Shown: in pieces, positions 15,539 to 23,325 of the stretch
How positions within the stretch are numbered: position 1 is the first letter of the stretch
How the letters are laid out: every line of letters begins with the position of its first letter
Assembly (NCBI GenBank): GCA_022819825.1
Contig: JAJEGM010000018.1
Span: 1 to 35,130, forward strand
Direction: 5' to 3'
Source of the DNA: Acidimicrobiia bacterium
GTDB taxonomy: Bacteria; Actinomycetota; Acidimicrobiia; Acidimicrobiales; Bin134
Length of the DNA stretch: 35,130 nt
Notes under the pieces: model-generated
The model's input: the letters and a program-made list of their open reading frames with translations, nothing else
Told to the model about the DNA's origin: nothing
Databases searched by the model: none
Made by a program: the position numbers and the translations under genes

Positions 15539-15572
15539 TGGTCCGGGACCGGTGAGTGCCGGTCCCGGACCA
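15539..15572 (+). terminator. 14-bp perfect hairpin after the binding-protein gene
   Basis: TGGTCCGGGACCGG (15539-15552), a six-base loop TGAGTG, and the perfect complement at 15559-15572 form a very stable GC-rich hairpin nine bases after the stop codon. No T-run follows (CTGACCCTTAGG), and the permease gene begins 24 bases on with its own AGGAG. It is best read as an intra-operon partial terminator or mRNA-stabilising structure that lets the binding protein be made in excess of the membrane components, as seen in many ABC importers. A full stop of transcription is unlikely. Confidence 0.7.
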
Positions 15573-15595
15573 ACTGACCCTTAGGAGCACAGCGG

Positions 15596-16693
15596 GTGGA
15601 CCAACTCCTCCAGCAGATCGTGGCCGGACTGGAGTCCGGGTCGAGCTACGCCCTCATCGGCTTGGCCATCGTGGTCATCATGAAGTCCACCGATGTGCCC
15701 AACTTCGCCATGGCCGAGATGGGGCTAGTGGCCGCGTTCATGGCCTGGTTCCTGTCCGGCGATCCTGCGCTGGGCGGAGTCGGTTGGCCGTTCTGGCTGG
15801 CCATAGTGCTGGCCTTGGGCTTTGCCGCCGTGTTCGGGGCTGTAACTCAGTTCTTGCTGGTTCGTCCCCTGACGGGGTTGTCCAATCAGCCTTTAGCCGT
15901 TTGTGCCGCCGTTGGATTGGGATATGCCAGCGTGCGCTTTCTCAACAAAGAGGGCTTGCCCACGTTTTTTGACTGGTTCCCGGTTACTGATGAGGGCTTC
16001 CCGCTGTGGGTTGCGACGATCTTGGCCGTCATTACCGTCGTGCTCACCTACCTGATGATTCGCTATTGGGTGAAGCCACTATCCAAGGTGGATCACTTCC
16101 CATTGCTCCTGTTGACCATCGGGTTGAATTTTGCGCTGGGGTCCATGATCGAGAACCTCTGGGGGTCAACCCCCAAGCGCTTCGACGCCCCCTGGTCAGG
16201 CGAGACCTTCGATTTGGGCAGCACCCGAATCGGCTGGGACCAGGTCATCACCATTGCAGTGGGCATCGCCATAGCCATTGGAATGGCACTGTTCTTCTGG
16301 TCCAAATGGGGCGTGCGGATGCGGGCCATTGCCGAGGACGGCCACACCGCCCGGCTGCTGGGCATCAACGCCGGACGGGTATCGCTTATTGCCTGGGCAA
16401 TCGGGACTTTCGTTGCCGGGGCGGCCATGATCCTCAACACCAGTTCCACGGTGCTGGAGTTGGGCAGCGCGGAGGGCTTGATCCTCAAGGGGTTCATCGC
16501 CGCAGTACTCGGCGGGTTCACCTCGTTGGGCGGCACTTTCGCTGGCGGCCTGCTCATCGGAGTGGGCGAGGCTCTGGCCGGTGGACAGATCAGCACCAGT
16601 TTGCAGCCCACTATCGCGTTGCTGGTGGTGGTGGTGGTTCTCTTGGTGGCACCAGGAGGATTCAGCCGAACCGCCCGGACCCGGGAGGTGTAG
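15596..16693 (+). CDS. LivH-type ABC transporter permease
   Basis: A 365-residue inner-membrane permease of the branched-chain amino acid (HAAT) class. It has multiple hydrophobic helices, the N-terminal QQIVAGLESGSSYALIGLAI segment characteristic of LivH, and a cytoplasmic coupling region MRAIAEDGHTARLLGINAGR that contacts the ATPases. The GTG start at 15596 has AGGAG ten bases upstream. It is longer than typical LivH (about 300 aa) because of a loop between early helices (around FLNKEGLPTFFDWFPVTDEG). It is followed three bases later by the LivM-type permease gene, with which it would form the heterodimeric channel. Confidence 0.92.
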   Translation: MDQLLQQIVAGLESGSSYALIGLAIVVIMKSTDVPNFAMAEMGLVAAFMAWFLSGDPALGGVGWPFWLAIVLALGFAAVFGAVTQFLLVRPLTGLSNQPLAVCAAVGLGYASVRFLNKEGLPTFFDWFPVTDEGFPLWVATILAVITVVLTYLMIRYWVKPLSKVDHFPLLLLTIGLNFALGSMIENLWGSTPKRFDAPWSGETFDLGSTRIGWDQVITIAVGIAIAIGMALFFWSKWGVRMRAIAEDGHTARLLGINAGRVSLIAWAIGTFVAGAAMILNTSSTVLELGSAEGLILKGFIAAVLGGFTSLGGTFAGGLLIGVGEALAGGQISTSLQPTIALLVVVVVLLVAPGGFSRTARTREV

Positions 16694-16696
16694 CTG

Positions 16697-17794
16697 ATGT
16701 CTGATCAGACGCTGCCTTCGCTCTATGCCCCGAAGAGTTCTCTGAGGAAGGTCGTGCCCGAATGGGTCACAACCTTCGCGGTTTTCGTCTTCTTGGCTCT
16801 TTTGCCCTGGATGCCCATCTTGGGCTGGACCGACATTTTCGACAGCGGCAATAACTTCGGTCGAGGCAACCTCGCCTTCGTTTTCGCATTCGCAGTCGCC
16901 GCGGTGGGTTTCAACCTTCTGGTGGGCTATTCGGGAACTCTCGGTTTGGCAGTAGCCGGGTTGTTCGCCATGGGAGCCTATGGCACTGCGGTTTTGTCGG
17001 CGCCCAGCGAGGCCAGAGAGGCTCTGGCCGGATACGACTGGCCATTCTTCGTGGCTCTGCCGGTGGTGTGCATCGCGGCCGCCATCATCGGCTTCATTGT
17101 GGGCTTTCCCGCGGCGCGGCTCAAGGGGTTCTTTTTGGCTATCGCCACATTGGCCCTTGGAGAGCTGATCGTCACCATCATCCGTCTAGACGAGAAGGTG
17201 TGGGACGGCCTGAAGACCAACGGAGGCACCGGAAAGCAGGTTCCTCAGTTCCGGGTCCCAGGACTCGACCGCATTCTTAGCGTCTACATGCTGTCGTTGG
17301 GTGCGCTGTTCATAACGATGATCGCATACGTCGTGCTCACCAACCGCAGGCTTGGCCGGACGTTGAAAGCAGTGCGAGACATCGATATTGCTACCGGCCC
17401 ATTGGGTATCTCTTCCACCTACTACAAGTTGCTGGCCTTTGGGATCTCTGCGTTTGCTGCCGCGCTAGCCGGGGCCATGTGGGCTCAGAACAGCTCGTTT
17501 GCGAACCCCTCCGCCTTCAGGACCCGGATGCTGGTGTTCTTGCTGGTGGTGCTGATCGTGGGAGGGCTGAGTCATAAGTGGGGACCCTTGATTGGCGCAT
17601 TGTTCTTTGTGTTCCTGCGTCAAAAGCTGCAAGACACCCAGAAGCTGCTGTTTTTGATCTTGGGTATCACTCTCATGCTGGCCGTGCTCATCCTTCCCAA
17701 CGGCTTTGCTGCTTTGCCGAAGCGAATCCGTGACAGTCGATGGGCCAAAGACCTCCAGCGAAGACTGGAGTCGTTAATGGACTTCTCGCTATGA
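16697..17794 (+). CDS. LivM-type ABC transporter permease
   Basis: A 365-residue membrane permease, the LivM partner. It starts with a cytoplasmic N-terminus of about 25 residues and then hydrophobic helices. These include the family segment FNLLVGYSGTLGLAVAGLFA (the usual FNLLxGYxGxxSLG pattern) and a coupling region LGRTLKAVRDIDIATGPLGI. Another conserved portion, FAAALAGAMWAQNSSFANP, matches the LivM end. The ATG at 16697 is three bases after the LivH stop. Its stop overlaps the start of the ATPase gene in ATGA, so translation is probably coupled. Confidence 0.92.
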   Translation: MSDQTLPSLYAPKSSLRKVVPEWVTTFAVFVFLALLPWMPILGWTDIFDSGNNFGRGNLAFVFAFAVAAVGFNLLVGYSGTLGLAVAGLFAMGAYGTAVLSAPSEAREALAGYDWPFFVALPVVCIAAAIIGFIVGFPAARLKGFFLAIATLALGELIVTIIRLDEKVWDGLKTNGGTGKQVPQFRVPGLDRILSVYMLSLGALFITMIAYVVLTNRRLGRTLKAVRDIDIATGPLGISSTYYKLLAFGISAFAAALAGAMWAQNSSFANPSAFRTRMLVFLLVVLIVGGLSHKWGPLIGALFFVFLRQKLQDTQKLLFLILGITLMLAVLILPNGFAALPKRIRDSRWAKDLQRRLESLMDFSL

Positions 17795-18735
17795 GCGTCG
17801 TCGATACCTCTGCACCGGGCACCACCACCGATGCTGACGCATCGCTGGCCGTCGACGACCTGCATGTTGCTTTCGGCGGAAACCATGTGCTGCGTGGGGT
17901 AGATCTTCAATTCACGCCAGGCTTCAACGGGCTGATCGGACCCAACGGAGCGGGCAAGACCACGGTGTTCAATGTGATCTCCGGCTACGTCCGCAGCAGC
18001 AAGGGCGCAATTCGCCTGCATGGCGAGGATGTGTTGCACATGTCTCGCACCCAGCGGGTGAAAGAGGGAATCGGGCGAACGTTTCAGGCTCCCCGTCTCA
18101 TCCTCGACGCCACTGTGATGGAAAACACGCTGTTGGGTCGGCATCACCTGTTCCGCTGGGGGCATCTGGCCGAGCTGTTGCTCTGGCCGCCGCAGCGACG
18201 GGAGGAAACCGAGGCCCGGCAGGTCTGCATGAGCATGCTCGACCGGTTCGAATTGGCTGATGTGGCCCACGAAGAGGCCGGGGCGCTGTCGCTGGGTTCG
18301 CAGAAGCTGGTGGAGGTGGCCCGGGCCTTGGTGGCCGATCCTACTGTGGTGTTGCTTGATGAGCCCGCCGCTGGTCTGGGTGCCGACGATGTGACGGTGC
18401 TGCTGCGGGGTTTGCGGGAGCTCCAAGCCGAGCGCGACCTGTGCGTGATCATCATCGAGCACGATCTGCAACTGGTGACCAGCCTTTGCCCCAAGATCAG
18501 CGTGCTGCACTTCGGCGAAATCATTTCTGAGGGCAGCCCTGAGCATGTGACCTCCGATCCCGCTGTTATTGAGGCCTATCTGGGTCACGGTTTCGAGGCT
18601 GAGGAAGGCGGCGAGATTCATGAGGTGGAGGGGCCGCTGTCGGAGCACCATCACATCGACCACGTCGAAGAAGAGGGCACACTGGAAGAGGTGTGGACCG
18701 AAGACGACGGCCCCGAGAAGGGGGAGTCGTCCTGA
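17791..18735 (+). CDS. LivG-type ABC transporter ATP-binding protein with acidic tail
   Basis: A 314-residue ATPase. Walker A is GPNGAGKT (50-57), the signature is LSLGSQ (166-171), Walker B is VVLLDE with D190/E191, and the switch His is H224. The ATPase core ends near residue 266. The remaining 46 residues form an unusual Glu/Asp/His-rich tail (EEGGEIHEVEG, SEHHHIDHVEEEG) that LivG proteins of about 255 aa normally lack. ATG 17791 overlaps the permease stop; a longer frame from 17740 would run through that gene. The next ATPase gene overlaps by one base (TGATG). It pairs with the LivF-type ATPase to power the importer. Confidence 0.92.
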   Translation: MSVVDTSAPGTTTDADASLAVDDLHVAFGGNHVLRGVDLQFTPGFNGLIGPNGAGKTTVFNVISGYVRSSKGAIRLHGEDVLHMSRTQRVKEGIGRTFQAPRLILDATVMENTLLGRHHLFRWGHLAELLLWPPQRREETEARQVCMSMLDRFELADVAHEEAGALSLGSQKLVEVARALVADPTVVLLDEPAAGLGADDVTVLLRGLRELQAERDLCVIIIEHDLQLVTSLCPKISVLHFGEIISEGSPEHVTSDPAVIEAYLGHGFEAEEGGEIHEVEGPLSEHHHIDHVEEEGTLEEVWTEDDGPEKGESS

Positions 18736-19445
18736 TGCTGCTCGAGATCAATGATCTGGTTTCGGGCTACGGCCGCCTCGAGGTGTTGCACGGCGTCTCG
18801 CTGTCGGTGGAAGAGGGCGAGATCGTGTCAGTGCTGGGAGCCAACGGGGCGGGCAAGACCACCCTGTTGCGGGCCATCTCCGGAGTGCTGGACACCTGGT
18901 CGGGATCGGTGGTGCTCGACGGGGAGAACTTGGGCAGCCTGGCCATCGAGCGCCGGGCCATGCGAGGGCTCGGACATCTGCCCGAGGGGCGGGGCATTTT
19001 CCAGAACCTGTCGGTGAGGGAGAACCTGGAGTTGGGTCTCGGGCTGCGCTCGGACGGTGCGGCGGCAATTCGCCGCGACCGCGACCGCCTCTTAGACCTG
19101 CTGCCCGCGCTGGCCGAGAAGATTGGCGAGCAGGCCTCTTCGCTGTCCGGCGGACAGCAGCAAATGCTGGCTCTGGCCCGGGCCATGATCACTCGGCCCA
19201 AGCTGCTGATGATCGACGAGTTGTCGTTCGGCCTGGCCCCCAATCTGGTGGACCAGCTTTTTGAGTTGGTGGTGGACCTGCGGGACGAGGGTGGCACCAC
19301 CTTCCTGCTGGTGGAGCAGAACGCCGGGGTGTTGGAGGTTTCCGACCGCACCTACGTGCTGCGCACCGGCAACAACGACATCAGCGGTCCGTCATCGGAG
19401 CTTCGGGCCTCCCACGATCTGGTGCGGTCCTATTTGGGCCACTAA
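18735..19445 (+). CDS. LivF-type ABC transporter ATP-binding protein
   Basis: A 236-residue ATPase of normal LivF length. Walker A is GANGAGKTT (35-43), the signature LSGGQQQ is near 137, and Walker B is LLMIDELSFGLAP, a typical LivF sequence. The N-terminus MLLEINDLVSGYGRLEVLHG is also characteristic. ATG 18735 overlaps the LivG stop by one base. The gene completes a five-component importer (binding protein, two permeases, two ATPases). Six bases downstream an SDR gene begins, so the transport operon runs into catabolic genes. Confidence 0.93.
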   Translation: MLLEINDLVSGYGRLEVLHGVSLSVEEGEIVSVLGANGAGKTTLLRAISGVLDTWSGSVVLDGENLGSLAIERRAMRGLGHLPEGRGIFQNLSVRENLELGLGLRSDGAAAIRRDRDRLLDLLPALAEKIGEQASSLSGGQQQMLALARAMITRPKLLMIDELSFGLAPNLVDQLFELVVDLRDEGGTTFLLVEQNAGVLEVSDRTYVLRTGNNDISGPSSELRASHDLVRSYLGH

Positions 19446-19451
19446 ACGCTG

Positions 19452-20138
19452 ATGCTGGGTCTGGTGCTGGTGACCGGCAGCGCGTCGGGAATCGGTGCGG
19501 AGACCTGCCGGGTGTTGGCGGCGAGCGGATGTGATGTGGTGGCTGCCGATGTGTCCGCTGCGGCCGACGTGGTCTCACTGGACGTGACCGACGAGGCCGC
19601 CTGGGATCAGGTTTTGGAGGATGCCGGTCCGCTGGCGGGGTTGGTGAACTGTGCCGGCATCCGCAGCCGCAGCTCGATTGTTGACACCGATTTGGATGAT
19701 TTTGAACGCCATTTGCAGGTCAACTTGGTGGGCACCTGGCTGGGCATTCGGGGGTTCTTGCGCCGCCACCAGCCCGGCACTGCGGGGGCCATCGTCAACG
19801 TGTCTTCGGTGAACGCCGAGATCGCGGTGCCCGATCAGGCCCACTACGTAGCGTCCAAGGGGGCGGTGTCGGCGCTTACCCGGGCGGCCGCAGTGGAAGC
19901 TGCGCCGCTGGGAGTGCGGGTCAACGCGGTGGCGCCGGGGCCGGTACGGACCCCCATGACCGCAGAGCGGCTCGGCGACCCCGAGCAGGCGGCCTGGCTG
20001 GATACCCGGGTGCCGATGGGGCGGGTGGCCGAGCCTGCCGAGATCGCCGAGGTGATCTCGTTTTTGCTCAGCGACAAAGCGTCCTACGTAACTGGCGAAG
20101 TTCTATTCACCGATGGAGGGTGGCACGGAAATGCCTGA
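19452..20138 (+). CDS. SDR-family NAD(P)-dependent oxidoreductase
   Basis: A 228-residue SDR that begins almost at the coenzyme motif (LVLVTGSASGIGAE), with NCAG in the central strand, a catalytic Ser in VNVSSVNAE and the YVASK pair. It is shorter than usual because the second and third strands are trimmed (ADVSAAADVVSLDVTDEA). The Asp at the end of strand two suggests NAD+. It is coupled to LivF by a six-base gap, and its last eight bases overlap the VOC gene start, so it belongs to the importer operon. It probably oxidises an alcohol in the imported compound or its derivative. Confidence 0.9.
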   Translation: MLGLVLVTGSASGIGAETCRVLAASGCDVVAADVSAAADVVSLDVTDEAAWDQVLEDAGPLAGLVNCAGIRSRSSIVDTDLDDFERHLQVNLVGTWLGIRGFLRRHQPGTAGAIVNVSSVNAEIAVPDQAHYVASKGAVSALTRAAAVEAAPLGVRVNAVAPGPVRTPMTAERLGDPEQAAWLDTRVPMGRVAEPAEIAEVISFLLSDKASYVTGEVLFTDGGWHGNA

Positions 20139-20646
20139 TTCAACATCTCAATCGCTGAAGGGGCTGGTGCCCCTCGACGACTTCTACCACTTCGGCGTCG
20201 TGGTCACCGATCTCGATGCGGCTATGGCCGAGTGGACCGCCATCCACGGATTTGAATGGGGCCCAGTCCAGAACCGGGAGTTCATGGTTCGCCAGCCCAA
20301 TGGGGTGGTGCTGGCCGAGTTCCAGTTCACCTATTCCATCGCTGGGCCGCCCCACATAGAGCTCATCACCGGCACGCCGGGCACCGTGTGGGATCCCTGC
20401 ACTGCTGGCGGAGTCCATCACCTGGGCTACTGGAGCCACGACCTGGTGGCCGACGCTCAGCGCCTGGCTGATGCCGGCTATGAGCCCCTGGCCTCCTATG
20501 AGGCTTCCGACGGGCGTCCACTGGGCTTTACGTACCACTGGCTTCCAACCACCGGCCTGCGAGTGGAGCTGGTGGATGCAAACCGCCGTCAAGACTTCCT
20601 GAATTGGCTGGCCGGCGCCGACTTCCCCGCTGCCACCGAACGTTAA
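20131..20646 (+). CDS. VOC-superfamily (glyoxalase/dioxygenase fold) protein
   Basis: A 171-residue vicinal oxygen chelate protein with two beta-alpha-beta modules. Candidate metal ligands are H20 (FYHFGVVVTDLD), a Glu in PHIELIT, a His in GGVHHLGYWSHD and a Glu in LRVELVD. Members include glyoxalase, methylmalonyl-CoA epimerase and extradiol dioxygenases; this size suits an epimerase or lyase-like enzyme. ATG 20131 was chosen for the GGAGGG about ten bases upstream and overlaps the SDR stop; an in-frame ATG at 20113 is possible. It appears to be the last intact gene of the importer operon. Confidence 0.82.
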   Translation: MPDSTSQSLKGLVPLDDFYHFGVVVTDLDAAMAEWTAIHGFEWGPVQNREFMVRQPNGVVLAEFQFTYSIAGPPHIELITGTPGTVWDPCTAGGVHHLGYWSHDLVADAQRLADAGYEPLASYEASDGRPLGFTYHWLPTTGLRVELVDANRRQDFLNWLAGADFPAATER

Positions 20647-20759
20647 TCGGCAAACCTGTGGGCGGAGCCAGCCCCGCCATCAGCCTCGGTGGAGTGAAGG
20701 TCACCGCCGCCCTAACCCTGGGCCGCATCGCCGGTCAGGCTGTCGCCAACAGCGGATAG
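20646..20759 (+). pseudogene. Remnant resembling the C-terminus of an FAD-dependent reductase
   Basis: Immediately at the VOC stop, a frame runs through IGKPVGGASPAISLGG and then KVTAALTLGRIAGQAVA to a TAG at 20757. The Gly-rich start followed by ALTLGRIAGQAVA resembles the last FAD-contact helix of fumarate reductase/KstD-type flavoproteins (typically a VFGRIAG-like motif). Upstream in this frame there is only VOC-gene sequence with no flavoprotein pattern. It has no own start codon or ribosome site, so it looks like the tail of a deleted gene. The flavoprotein link rests on about 35 residues and is tentative. Confidence 0.35.
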
Positions 20760-20767
20760 CAGCTATC

Positions 20768-20815
20768 GAAACCGTTTCCAATGTGGGTTGAAAATCTGTA
20801 AACCTGCACTAGACT
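20768..20815 (+). promoter_or_regulatory. Promoter and dyad upstream of hicAB
   Basis: TTGAAA (20788-20793) and TAGACT (20810-20815), 16 bases apart, make a good -35/-10 pair about 50 bases before hicA. A perfect small palindrome GAAAC-C-GTTTC spans 20768-20778, ten bases upstream of the -35. Toxin-antitoxin operons are usually repressed by their antitoxin at such dyads, and HicB here carries a C-terminal helix-turn-helix. The locally AT-richer sequence also sets this stretch apart from its surroundings. The operator role is inferred. Confidence 0.45.
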
Positions 20816-20867
20816 AAATTCGTGATTTGCTTCCCCGTACCATTTGGATTCCCAGCGAGGGAGCGAG

Positions 20868-21086
20868 ATGCCGAAGCGAAGAGAGCTTGTGGCGCAGATC
20901 AAGGAGTTGGCCGGCCGGTATGGGGCCTCAGCAAGACCGATGCGCCAGGGTAAGCACGAGATCTGGGAGTGTGAGGGGCTTACTTTCCCGATTCCTAGGC
21001 ACCGTGAGATCGCTGAGGGGACAGCCCAGGCAATCATGAGAAAATTGACCGAACACTTGGTAGGCCGAAGAGGAGAGGACGCATGA
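20868..21086 (+). CDS. HicA-family mRNA interferase toxin
   Basis: A 72-residue small basic protein with the HicA double-stranded-RNA-binding-like fold pattern. It has a helix with ELVAQIKELAGRYGA, a strand with the conserved catalytic His (GKHEIWECEG), the signature segment FPIPRHREI, and the closing helix GTAQAIMRKL. HicA toxins cleave mRNA during stress. ATG 20868 (MPKRREL) follows GAGGGAGCG and gives the normal family length; the longer frame from 20844 adds residues unlike the family. The gene overlaps hicB by four bases (ATGA), so both are made together. Confidence 0.82.
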   Translation: MPKRRELVAQIKELAGRYGASARPMRQGKHEIWECEGLTFPIPRHREIAEGTAQAIMRKLTEHLVGRRGEDA

Positions 21087-21502
21087 CTGAGAGTGTTTAT
21101 GCGGTTAAAGCGACCCGTTCCGGTGACTGGTGGGTAATCGAGGTGACAACGGGGCTTCCAGCAAGCGTTGTCGGCGTGAGCCAGGCTCGCCGGCTGAACA
21201 GAGTTCCGAAAATCGCCCGTCGTCTAATAGCCGATCTCCTCGAAGTGGATATCAACGAAGTTAAGGTCGATGTCGAAGTCTCAATGCCGGGCGAGCTTGA
21301 AGCCGTGCTCGATAGGGCTCGGCAAGCCACAGCTACTGAAGTCGAGGCTCGGACTGCTGCGTCTAGGGCTCGGTGTGATGCAGCCGCTGCTCTATTGGGC
21401 GCCAACTTGACGATGCGGGAGGCTGGTCAAGTTCTTGGTGTCTCTCATCAGCGAATCAAGCAATTGGCCGACCAAGCTAAGTCGTGGACCCTTAGCGGCT
21501 GA
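21083..21502 (+). CDS. HicB-family antitoxin with C-terminal helix-turn-helix
   Basis: A 139-residue antitoxin. The N-terminal half has the HicB partial RNase-H-like pattern (YAVKATRSGDWWVIEV, then GVSQARRLNRVPKIARRLI). The C-terminal part contains a helix-turn-helix (TMREAGQVLGVSHQRIKQLA) suited to operator binding. It neutralises HicA and probably represses the operon. It is translationally coupled to hicA through ATGA. It ends tail-to-tail with the FAD dehydrogenase gene, overlapping it by 11 bases. Confidence 0.8.
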   Translation: MTESVYAVKATRSGDWWVIEVTTGLPASVVGVSQARRLNRVPKIARRLIADLLEVDINEVKVDVEVSMPGELEAVLDRARQATATEVEARTAASRARCDAAAALLGANLTMREAGQVLGVSHQRIKQLADQAKSWTLSG

Positions 21503-22949
21503 GGGCGTGTTCGATGCCGATCTGGCCGAAGCAGAGGGCTTCGGACAGGTTTGATCCGTCACTGGGGTAGAGCAACCCGGAGGCTTGGCCCAATTCCCCT
21601 GCCCCGTACAGGCCGGCAATAGGGTCGCCGAAGGCGTCAAGGATGCGGCCGTGGCGATCGCGGCGGGGGCCTCCAGTGGTGTTGGAGCCTCCTGGCCACA
21701 GCACCACGCAGTAGTAGGGGGGCTCTTCAATGGGGACCATGGTGTCGGACGGACGCCCCCACGGGTCGGGCTCGCCATTGCGGCACCGCTGGTTGTAGGC
21801 GTCCACGGTGGCGGCCGCCTGCTGGGCGGCCTCCTCGGTCATGCCCGCGGCCACAGCCGCTTCAGCGATGGTGGCGCCCGGGGCGATCCAACCCTGATCG
21901 ATCTCGGCGGTGTTGTCGTCGCTCCAGTCGTAGAGTCCCACCGCCACCGCCCCGAAGTGGGTGTAGGTGAGCGGCCCGGCCTGACGCCGGGATTCGTCGA
22001 AGAACCAGTAGCAGGGTACCCGAGGGTAGGTGTTGGTGGCCGGGTCGTAGGCCAGCAGGTCGTAGTAGAAGTCGTGGCGCAGCAGCGCTTGATTGTGCTC
22101 GTTGGCGAACCGGTTCCCGGCCTGGTCGCAGATCACATAGCCAGGAGGATCGATGCCGATGATGAAGTTCAGCGGCTGTCCGTCGTGGTCGAAGTGGCCG
22201 ATGGCCCGGCCGATCATCTGGTTCATGTGCCACATGGAGGCCCCGACCCCGGCGGCCATGCGCACCCCATCGCCGGTGTTGTTGGGGTTGCCGTAGAAGT
22301 GCGCGGGATAAACCCGCAGGTGGTCCCGCTTGAGATCTTCGTCGAACTCGTAACCGCCGCAGGCCAGGACCACGCATCGACGGGCACCCAGAGCAACTGG
22401 TTGGCCGTTGCGGCTCGCGGTCAGCCCAGTTACACGGCCATCGGCATCTTGGATCAGCCGAGACGCGTCGGTGTCCCACCAGATGGGGATGTCCCGTCGA
22501 GCCACGGCGTCAGCCAGTCCATCGAAGAACCGGGGACCGGCTCCGGCCGCGGCGGCCAGCCGCTCGGCCACCCCACCGGGCTGCACCGCCACAATCGCCT
22601 CGGCACCCTCGAAGCCGGGATGCTCGGCCCCGGCCGAGGCCACCATGTCCAAGCCGCCGATGGCGTCCTCAAACCACTTCGAAAGACCCGCGGCCCGCTC
22701 GGCCCAGGCGCGAGTTACGTCGTAGGGGACCATGCCCGACGCGCAGACATCCAGATAACGGGCCCCGGCGTCCACATCGGTCACTGTCATCACCATGCCG
22801 CCCGACATCCGGGTGGACGGGGTGTGGCAGTGCTCGGGGCTCTTCTCCACTAGCACCACCGAGGCGCCGGCATCGCAGGCGGTGATTGCCGCGGCCGTGC
22901 CCGCCGCGCCGAATCCCACCACCACCACGTCGTAGGTCTCGTCGAACAT
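21492..22949 (-). CDS. FAD-dependent dehydrogenase (fumarate reductase/KstD-like)
   Basis: A 485-residue flavoprotein of the FAD-binding-2 family. The N-terminal dinucleotide fold is VVVVGFGAAGTAAAI with an acidic strand end (VLVEKS). STRMSGGMVM follows, the FAD-contact region shared by ketosteroid dehydrogenases and fumarate reductases. A second conserved patch is VVLACGGYEFDED. The end (GLYGAGELGQASG, then NLSEALCFGQIG) matches the family's last FAD-contact loop. Members catalyse 1,2-dehydrogenation of ketosteroids or reduce unsaturated acids. The start ATG 22949 lies five bases after the SnoaL-like gene's stop, so the two form an operon. The substrate, perhaps a cyclic ketone, is not determined. 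Confidence 0.88.
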   Translation of the reverse strand: MFDETYDVVVVGFGAAGTAAAITACDAGASVVLVEKSPEHCHTPSTRMSGGMVMTVTDVDAGARYLDVCASGMVPYDVTRAWAERAAGLSKWFEDAIGGLDMVASAGAEHPGFEGAEAIVAVQPGGVAERLAAAAGAGPRFFDGLADAVARRDIPIWWDTDASRLIQDADGRVTGLTASRNGQPVALGARRCVVLACGGYEFDEDLKRDHLRVYPAHFYGNPNNTGDGVRMAAGVGASMWHMNQMIGRAIGHFDHDGQPLNFIIGIDPPGYVICDQAGNRFANEHNQALLRHDFYYDLLAYDPATNTYPRVPCYWFFDESRRQAGPLTYTHFGAVAVGLYDWSDDNTAEIDQGWIAPGATIAEAAVAAGMTEEAAQQAAATVDAYNQRCRNGEPDPWGRPSDTMVPIEEPPYYCVVLWPGGSNTTGGPRRDRHGRILDAFGDPIAGLYGAGELGQASGLLYPSDGSNLSEALCFGQIGIEHALSR

Positions 22950-22954
22950 CAGCG

Positions 22955-23293
22955 TTAGAAGTCTCCGCCGTCGAGAGTCACCGTCTGGCGGACGATCATG
23001 CCGTCGGCCACCTCAAAGCGATCAGTGCCCGAGGCTCCGTCGCCGAGTCCGCCCCTCAACGTCCAAGCCACCGCCACCAATGCCCCTTCCAGTCGGGGCT
23101 CGGCGAACTCCACCCGACCGTCGCCCAGCCGCTCGGGCACGGTGGTGAAGTAGCCGGTGATGGCGTCGCGGCCGCGGTAGGTCACATCCCGCACCAGCAC
23201 CGCGTCGGCGGCATAGTCGGCGGCCATGGCCTCCGGGTTTCCGGTGTGGACAGCGTCTAGGTGCTCTTTGACCGTGGTGAGCGGGTCACGCAT
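22955..23293 (-). CDS. SnoaL-like / NTF2-fold protein
   Basis: A 112-residue short NTF2-fold protein. An N-terminal helix (TTVKEHLDAVHTGNPEAMAA) is followed by DYAADAVLVRDVTYRGRDA, then antiparallel strands (VEFAEPRLEGALVAVAWTLR, DRFEVADGMIVRQTVTL). It matches the SnoaL-like polyketide cyclase/ketosteroid-isomerase-like group. It is the first gene of a pair with the FAD dehydrogenase, five bases apart, as expected for an isomerase or dehydratase working next to a dehydrogenase on a cyclic ketone. The upstream SDR on the same strand ends 32 bases before its start. Confidence 0.78.
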   Translation of the reverse strand: MRDPLTTVKEHLDAVHTGNPEAMAADYAADAVLVRDVTYRGRDAITGYFTTVPERLGDGRVEFAEPRLEGALVAVAWTLRGGLGDGASGTDRFEVADGMIVRQTVTLDGGDF

Positions 23294-23325
23294 GGGTCCG
23301 GCCCCTAAGCGCTGATCGGCGCTCG

